From Arthrobacter sp. FW305-BF8 (lineage in GTDB: Bacteria > Actinomycetota > Actinomycetes > Actinomycetales > Micrococcaceae): a stretch of DNA of 64,000 bases. Below are positions 59,530 through 64,000 of this stretch, one piece after another (the stretch's first letter is position 1; the number at the start of each line of letters is the position of its first letter). The stretch spans positions 1,240,001 through 1,304,000 of the forward strand of contig NZ_CP084561.1 in NCBI RefSeq assembly GCF_021789315.1, read 5' to 3'. A program made the position numbers and the translations under genes. The notes below the pieces were generated by a model, which was not told the DNA's origin, did not search any database, and saw only the letters and a program-made list of their open reading frames with translations.

Positions 59530-60462
59530 TCAGGACAGCCAGGCGGTGACGAAGCCGCCCCGGGACTGGTCCTGGCCTTGGTTTTGCGGTCCGGGCTGCT
59601 CTGCTGCGGTCCTGCCAACCGAGGGGTCAAGCGACAGTACGCGGCCGTAGCTCGAACACAGCTCCTCCACCGAGTGACTGCTGCAGTGCCAGCCTGCTGC
59701 CTCCAGCAGCTCGACGGGATCCGGCGGATCGGCCCGCGCCAGCAGCTCGCTCATGGGCAGACCCGTCTGTTCACTGAACTCGCGCAGCTTGGCTTCGATG
59801 TCGTCCGTCTTCGGCAGCGGCACGGCCCGCTCAATCACCGTCCGCGATCCCGGCGCAGACAATGCCGCGACTTCGCCCAGCACTGCATGCTGGGCGGCGG
59901 AATCGAGGTACGGCAGCAGGCCCTCGAGGACCCAGGTGGTTGGCTGGGCAGGCTCAAAACCGGCGGCCAGCAGTGCCTCCCGCCACGGCAGGGACAGGTC
60001 GGCGGGCAGACTGACCAGTTCGCACGCGGGCTCCGCCGAAAGCCGGCTCAGCACGTGGGCCTTGAAGTCCAGGACGTTGGCGCTGTCGATCTCAATGACC
60101 ATGGCGCCGGCCGGCCAGGTCAGCCGGTAGGCCCGAGTATCGAGGCCCGCACCGAGAACCACCGTCTGCATGGTGGCATGATCGGACCGCAGGAAGTCGT
60201 CAATGAACCGGGTCCGCATGCCGATGTAAATGCAAGCAAGCAAGAGCGGCTGCTGCAGGGGAGGAGCCTCGGACGGTTCAGCGGGCCACACCGTCGGCAG
60301 GTCGAGGTGGGAGCGGGCGGCCACCACCAGGGCTGAGGCGTAGGGATCAGCCACGAGCGGATCGGCCCGCGACGTCTCGACGGCACGGCCCGCCGCCACG
60401 GCCAGGGCTGTCAGCGGCAACCCCTGGTCCTCGAGTTCGGTACTGCCCGTAGGTTCTGTCAC
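59530..60462 (-). CDS. SAM-dependent methyltransferase, leucine carboxyl methyltransferase-like (TIGR00027 type)
   Basis: 310 residues. Typical blocks: LTALAVAAGRAVETSRADPLVADPYA, IGMRTRFIDDFL, VVLGAGLDTRAYRL (SAM-binding), VIEIDSANVLDFKA, TTWVLEGLLPYLD. Actinobacteria carry many such paralogues; substrates are mostly unknown. It converges with the GC-poor secreted gene. Confidence 0.92.
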   Translation of the reverse strand: MTEPTGSTELEDQGLPLTALAVAAGRAVETSRADPLVADPYASALVVAARSHLDLPTVWPAEPSEAPPLQQPLLLACIYIGMRTRFIDDFLRSDHATMQTVVLGAGLDTRAYRLTWPAGAMVIEIDSANVLDFKAHVLSRLSAEPACELVSLPADLSLPWREALLAAGFEPAQPTTWVLEGLLPYLDSAAQHAVLGEVAALSAPGSRTVIERAVPLPKTDDIEAKLREFSEQTGLPMSELLARADPPDPVELLEAAGWHCSSHSVEELCSSYGRVLSLDPSVGRTAAEQPGPQNQGQDQSRGGFVTAWLS

Positions 60463-60590
60463 GCCTTACCCTCCTCGCGCTGCTGCATCCCTTGCGGCGA
60501 GCGTACCAAAGCAATTGGCCAGCCCTAAGGAATCCCCCCGAGTAGTCCCCGCGACGCCCCCTGAATAACGGCCCGGGCCCGCCCAGGTCT

Positions 60591-61040
60591 TCACCGCGGC
60601 AAGTGGGCGCCGATGCGTGCGACGAGCGCTTGGGGATTGGCGCACGAGACGAGCACGGTGTTGCTGTCGCGCTGGATGCGCACCGATGGGCCGCCAACGA
60701 GGTAGCCGGTGCCGCCCCCGGAAAGGATGCGCAAACCCATGCCCTGCGCAAATCTTGTAGCAGGCCCAACGGAGACGGCAGATATCTCCCGGTAGTGGAT
60801 GGTGGTTGAGAACAGACCGGCGACGCGGATGGACATGCTGACTTCACCCAGCCGAATCCGGGCGGTCATTGTCGTGACAGCTACGAAAACCGCGGCCACG
60901 GGCACTGCCAGCCAGGGCGAAGGTCCGCTGGCCAGCAGAATCAGGACTGCAGCAATGCCGGCAACACCCAGCACGGCGCGGTACCGCAGGGGCATATATG
61001 TCCGGAACTCCACGGGTCTCGAGTCTTCCCCCAGCATCAT
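60591..61040 (-). CDS. Membrane protein with PH-like domain
   Basis: 149 residues. Two membrane helices (about 22-60: YRAVLGVAGIAAVLILLASG and WLAVPVAAVFVAVTT) are followed by a compact beta-rich domain (VSMSIRVAGLFSTTIHYREISAVSVGPATRFAQGMGLRILSGGGTGYLVGGPSVRI) and a final helix (NPQALVARIGAHL), as in small bPH-like actinobacterial membrane proteins. Function unknown. Confidence 0.82.
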   Translation of the reverse strand: MMLGEDSRPVEFRTYMPLRYRAVLGVAGIAAVLILLASGPSPWLAVPVAAVFVAVTTMTARIRLGEVSMSIRVAGLFSTTIHYREISAVSVGPATRFAQGMGLRILSGGGTGYLVGGPSVRIQRDSNTVLVSCANPQALVARIGAHLPR

Positions 61041-61118
61041 CCCTGCAGTCTTCTAGACGACCACCGTGCCAGCAACTCGGGTGACTTCACTGGTGCCCCG
61101 GTCCTCAGCCACCACAGG

Positions 61119-61268
61119 CTATGCCTGCGCGGCGCTGTCCCACCAGCCTTCCCAGGCTGCGGACGTGAGCTGGCCCTGGGGAAAATCGGTGTTCGCCCCG
61201 GCCTCGCCGAGTGCGGAGTTTCCGTCGGTGCGCGAGATGAAGAACAGGTTCAAGGTATTCCAAAGCAT
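61119..61268 (-). CDS. Short ORF, 49 residues, strong ribosome site
   Basis: ATG at 61268 preceded by GAGGAAA at 6 bases; stop at 61119. The peptide is acidic and aromatic (MLWNTLNLFFISRTDG ... TSAAWEGWWDSAAQA) with no cysteine and no obvious signal peptide. Codons are GC-rich at the third position over most of its length, which supports translation. Homologues would be needed to settle it. Confidence 0.5.
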   Translation of the reverse strand: MLWNTLNLFFISRTDGNSALGEAGANTDFPQGQLTSAAWEGWWDSAAQA

Positions 61269-61585
61269 GGCTATTTCCTCTCAATCGACCTGCGGACGGA
61301 CCGTCTCTCAGGTAGGAATTAGCGTAGCCACGGCATGTTTCACCGGGACGACTCAACGTTTCGCTTTTGTATCCGTCTGCTCACACCGCAGCGCAGGCCT
61401 CGGAGCCCGCCGGTCCGCCACCCGAGCCGCCCGCGGACTTTCCGGAGGACCGTTGTCACTGCACGGAAGTGGGCCTACGCTGTGCGCACGGCCCCATTCG
61501 GGGACCGCTCCAGGACCTGCCGGCGAGGGTGCCAGGCATGCCCGCGGGTGCCTGTGTCCTGGACATCGCGGAACAGGAAAAGACC
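61269..61585. other. Intergenic region upstream of the GYD gene
   Basis: 317 bases with no gene I can support. TTGTCA (61453-61458), a 17-base spacer and TACGCT (61476-61481) form the best promoter candidate for the GYD gene. Confidence 0.35.
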
Positions 61586-61906
61586 ATGACCAAGTATTTG
61601 TTTGAGGCCAATTACGTGGGTGAAGGGATCAAGGGGCTCATGCGCGAAGGCGGGACGGCGAGGCGTGCCGCGCTGACCGACGCCCTCAAGTCCGTTGGCG
61701 GTTCACTCGAGAGTTTCTACTACGCCTTCGGGGACACTGACGTCCTGGGCGTCTTCGATGTCCCCGATCCGGCCGGCGCGGCCGCCCTGTCGCTGATGAT
61801 TAATTCGTCGGGCAACGTGAACGTGCGGCTGAAGCCGCTCCTGACGCCGGAGGAGATCGACGAGGCGGCAAAGAAGACCCCGTCCTACCGGGCGCCCGGT
61901 CAGTAG
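61586..61906 (+). CDS. GYD domain protein
   Basis: 106 residues. GYD pattern: KYLFEANYVGEGIKGLMREGGTARRAALTDALKSVGGSLESFYYAFGDTDVLGVFDVPD, a ferredoxin-like fold related to dimeric alpha-beta barrels. Ends ALSLMINSSGNVNVRLKPLLTPEEIDEA. Function unknown. AGGAAA precedes the ATG at 61586; upstream in-frame sequence does not look coding. Confidence 0.92.
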   Translation: MTKYLFEANYVGEGIKGLMREGGTARRAALTDALKSVGGSLESFYYAFGDTDVLGVFDVPDPAGAAALSLMINSSGNVNVRLKPLLTPEEIDEAAKKTPSYRAPGQ

Positions 61907-62007
61907 GGGCAAGTCAGCAGGGCAGGCCGCAGAGGGCGGTCACAAGGGAAGAGGTTCCGGATGACCGCCCCGCCGCTACGGGCCGCCGCCGCTACGGGCC
62001 GCCGTCG

Positions 62008-63258
62008 TTACGGTGCTGAGACGGCGTCGAACGCGTTCACCCGGCCGTGGGCCCAGTACGTGCCCGTGCCAGCAACATCGTCGTCGGCGCTGGACTCCAC
62101 GTTGGCGCGGACTGACGTGTTCGTGGCGCCCGGGTGCGAGCTCCAGGCAAGGGCGGCCGTTGCGGCGACGATGGGTGCCGACATGGAGGTGCCGTTGCCG
62201 ACGTCGTAACCGAACGAGCGGTTGTTCTGCGTCCCGATGACGGTCTTGTGGTTCGGGAACGTTGAGTAGACGTTGACTCCGGGGGCCGCGATATCCACCC
62301 AGCTGGCTCCGTAGGTTGAGAAGGACGCTTTGACGTCCTTGTTGTCAGTGGCGCCGACGGCAATGACGTTGGGGTAGGCGCCCGGGTAGATCTTGGTCTG
62401 GTTGCCGCCGTTGCCTGCTGCGGCAACCAGCACCACACCCTTGCTCCAGGCGTTGTTGACGGCGGTTTCGAGGGTGCGTGATGCCCGCACGCCGATACTC
62501 ATGTTGATCACCTTCGCGCCGTTGCTGACCGCCCAGTTGATGCCGTTCGCCAGGCCCGAGCTGGATCCGACCCCGCTGTCGTTGAGAACCTTGCCGGCCA
62601 GAATGGTGCAGCCGGGGCACACGCCCGCCACGCCGGAGGTGTTGTGGGTGGCGGCGACAATGCCGGCCACGTGGGTACCGTGCCCATAAATGTCTTCATT
62701 GCTTGTTGCACCGCTGAAGTTGGCCCGCAGGACAACCTTCGGGTTGATGTCCGGGTTGTCGGTTGCGACTCCAGAATCGAGGACGGCCACTTTGATGCCG
62801 CTTCCGGTGGTGACCTTCCACGCTTCCACGGCGTCCACGTCGGCGTCGGGTTCGCCGGCGGGCACAGAGATGGTGCCGGCGGTGTTGTTAAACGACTGGC
62901 CGGTGTTCTGCAGGGCGTACTGGCGCGGGAAATACGTGTCGGCTGTAGTGGCAGTAACCACCTCGTCCGGCTCGGCGTACTCAACTGCGGGGTTGCGGTT
63001 CAGGGCGTCGATCAGCTGGGGTTCCTTGCCAGCGGGAACCCTGATGACGCGAGCTCCGGTGCTCCCGACGTCGGATCCCTCCCCGAGGCCCTGCCGGCGT
63101 AGGAGGCTGGCCGCGGCGCCGTTGTCGCGGAACTTGACGATGATTTGGCCGGTGGCCTGCGACGGCTCGGGGGCCGCCGCGGAGCCCGTGGCTGCCAGGC
63201 TGATGGTGCCTAACCCCAGAACTGCCGCGGTGACACTGGCCATGATGAGTTTTTTCAT
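62008..63258 (-). CDS. Secreted subtilisin-like serine protease (S8)
   Basis: 416 residues. Signal peptide (about 1-28, ending ATGSAAA), inhibitor I9-type propeptide (QIIVKFRDNG to YAEPDEV, about 38-100), then the S8 domain with catalytic Asp161 (AVLDSGVA), His193 (YGHGTHVAG) and Ser358 (GTSMSAP). An extra Cys pair in VCPGCTILAG is likely a disulfide. An extracellular peptidase for nutrient supply. The ATG at 63258 has no ribosome site; TATAAC lies directly upstream. Confidence 0.94.
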   Translation of the reverse strand: MKKLIMASVTAAVLGLGTISLAATGSAAAPEPSQATGQIIVKFRDNGAAASLLRRQGLGEGSDVGSTGARVIRVPAGKEPQLIDALNRNPAVEYAEPDEVVTATTADTYFPRQYALQNTGQSFNNTAGTISVPAGEPDADVDAVEAWKVTTGSGIKVAVLDSGVATDNPDINPKVVLRANFSGATSNEDIYGHGTHVAGIVAATHNTSGVAGVCPGCTILAGKVLNDSGVGSSSGLANGINWAVSNGAKVINMSIGVRASRTLETAVNNAWSKGVVLVAAAGNGGNQTKIYPGAYPNVIAVGATDNKDVKASFSTYGASWVDIAAPGVNVYSTFPNHKTVIGTQNNRSFGYDVGNGTSMSAPIVAATAALAWSSHPGATNTSVRANVESSADDDVAGTGTYWAHGRVNAFDAVSAP

Positions 63259-63595
63259 GGGGTTATATTGCGCCACCCTGCTCCGGCTGGATAGGCCTGT
63301 CCGCAATTAGGACGAGGGGCCGCACGCGTCTGTGAGCGCTGCCATTACGCCGCCACCCCGGCCCGGGCCGCCGCCTCTTCCTCCGGTACGTTTGGCCTGG
63401 CACGCCAAAAGGCAGGGCGGCTGAGCCGCCCTGCCTTTGGTGCGTACGGGTTCATTCCTGCGCCCGGCTTTCGGGCTACCTGTTGCGATGGAGTGCAGGG
63501 CCGTTCCGTCCGCTTGCCGGATGTGTATCCGGCAGTCCTGCCTGCCGGTGGTCACCGGCTGGCAGAAACCCTGGTGTGTTCCCTCCGGAAGGGGA
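63259..63595. other. Intergenic region, transporter to protease
   Basis: 337 bases without a gene. It contains the terminator at 63408-63438 and, next to the protease, an A/T run TATAAC just before the start codon. Confidence 0.45.
63408..63438 (-). terminator. Intrinsic terminator of the transporter gene
   Basis: 15-bp perfect arms AAAGGCAGGGCGGCT (63408-63422) and AGCCGCCCTGCCTTT (63424-63438), the strongest hairpin in the window, about 158 bases after the minus-strand stop at 63596. Confidence 0.82.
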
Positions 63596-64000
63596 TCACA
63601 TGATGCCGGTGGGTACCAGCAGGGCCCAGGCCAGGGCGGGTGCTGCGAGGACCACGCCTCCCGCGTACATCATGAGCTGCTTGTAGACGCGCTGGCGATC
63701 GTTGTCCCGGGCGTTGGCGACGACGAGGGCGCCGTCGGTGGAGAAGGGGGAGACATCGACGACGGTGGCCGCGATGGCGAGTGCCGCGACGGTTCCCGAG
63801 GCGCTCAGTGAGCTCGTTGCCAGCAGCGGGCCGGCCATGGGGATGAACGCGGTCAGCAGTGCCGTGGAGGAGGCGAAGGCGGAGCCGACCCCGATGACGT
63901 AGCAGAGGACCAGTGCGATCAGGAGCGGTGCTCCCAGGGCGAGGGCCATCTCCGCGAGGGTGTCGATGACGCCGACGTGCTGGAGCAGGGAGACGTAGGT
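63596..64000 (-). CDS. Transporter, C-terminal part (MatC/SLC13-like), 5' end outside window
   Basis: The minus frame is open from the window edge to the stop at 63596, giving about 134 C-terminal residues. Hydrophobic helices and the segments GSAFASSTALLTAFIPMAGPLLA and ATVVDVSPFSTDGALVVANA resemble the C-terminal half of dicarboxylate carriers of the MatC / ion-transporter superfamily. The substrate cannot be fixed from the fragment. Confidence 0.78.
   Translation of the reverse strand, partial: TYVSLLQHVGVIDTLAEMALALGAPLLIALVLCYVIGVGSAFASSTALLTAFIPMAGPLLATSSLSASGTVAALAIAATVVDVSPFSTDGALVVANARDNDRQRVYKQLMMYAGGVVLAAPALAWALLVPTGIM

Noticed and set aside
61367..61585. In-frame upstream extension of the GYD gene
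   Set aside because: Pro/Arg/Cys-rich, unlike the family, while ATG 61586 has a good ribosome site and starts the domain exactly.

Overview
The window is 64 kb of high-GC actinobacterial chromosome, most likely Arthrobacter, Pseudarthrobacter or another Micrococcaceae member. This is inferred from the gene families (a DUF222/HNH protein, a secreted LysM resuscitation-promoting factor, a RecB-like nuclease fused to a helicase, TM2 and DUF2630 proteins), GC-rich codon use, frequent GTG/TTG starts, and short intergenic palindromes. I see no rRNA, tRNA, CRISPR array, insertion sequence or prophage.

Positions 1-21,300 are mainly housekeeping and stress genes: a truncated DUF222/HNH protein, an NAD(P)-binding epimerase-like protein, an MSMEG_6728-type protein, an Rpf factor, a UvrA paralogue divergent from an adenine deaminase-type enzyme, two membrane proteins, an aldo/keto reductase, a stress-type SDR, small acidic proteins, an X25-like protein, a lipoprotein, acylphosphatase, a 1258-residue nuclease-helicase and a DUF1540 protein. 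Positions 21,600-25,000 hold a zinc formaldehyde-dehydrogenase-like enzyme, a DUF1524 HNH lipoprotein and a YceI protein.

Positions 25,193-31,903 form a hexuronate module: a GntR/FCD regulator divergent from an MHS transporter, ManD, KdgK, a UxuB-like fructuronate reductase and KDPG aldolase. Together they take fructuronate through mannonate and KDG to pyruvate and glyceraldehyde-3-phosphate. The genes from manD on are tightly spaced or overlapping; the reductase seems to use a non-canonical start.

Positions 32,000-41,000 hold a serine hydrolase, TerC, an ArsR-SRPBCC fusion with a palindrome over its start codon, a GH46 chitosanase without signal peptide, RecQ, a DUF1508 protein, a SnoaL-like protein and a TM2 protein. 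Positions 41,170-43,840 are an idonate/gluconate-type dehydrogenase pair followed by two coupled unknown genes.

Positions 43,868-53,417 are the most coherent accessory system: RraA-like aldolase, MHS transporter, 5-oxoprolinase subunits PxpA/B/C, SDR, aminotransferase and two tandem TetR paralogues on the minus strand, with a divergent 2-hydroxyacid dehydrogenase. Three copies of an 18-bp palindrome (ATGAGAAA-NN-TTTCKCRW type) lie in exactly the intergenic regions expected for operators, suggesting one regulon for a pyroglutamate-like or lactam substrate.

Positions 53,591-57,350 carry a cassette of a large unrecognised membrane protein with HhH-like C-terminus, a TM2 protein and a small PH-like protein. 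The rest holds a secreted glycerophosphodiesterase, a GC-poor secreted orphan, a SAM methyltransferase, small proteins, a secreted subtilase and a truncated transporter. A family of near-perfect palindromes (48-66 bp) with core CAGTTGTTGTCGTTTTG recurs at four sites, with a diverged fifth.
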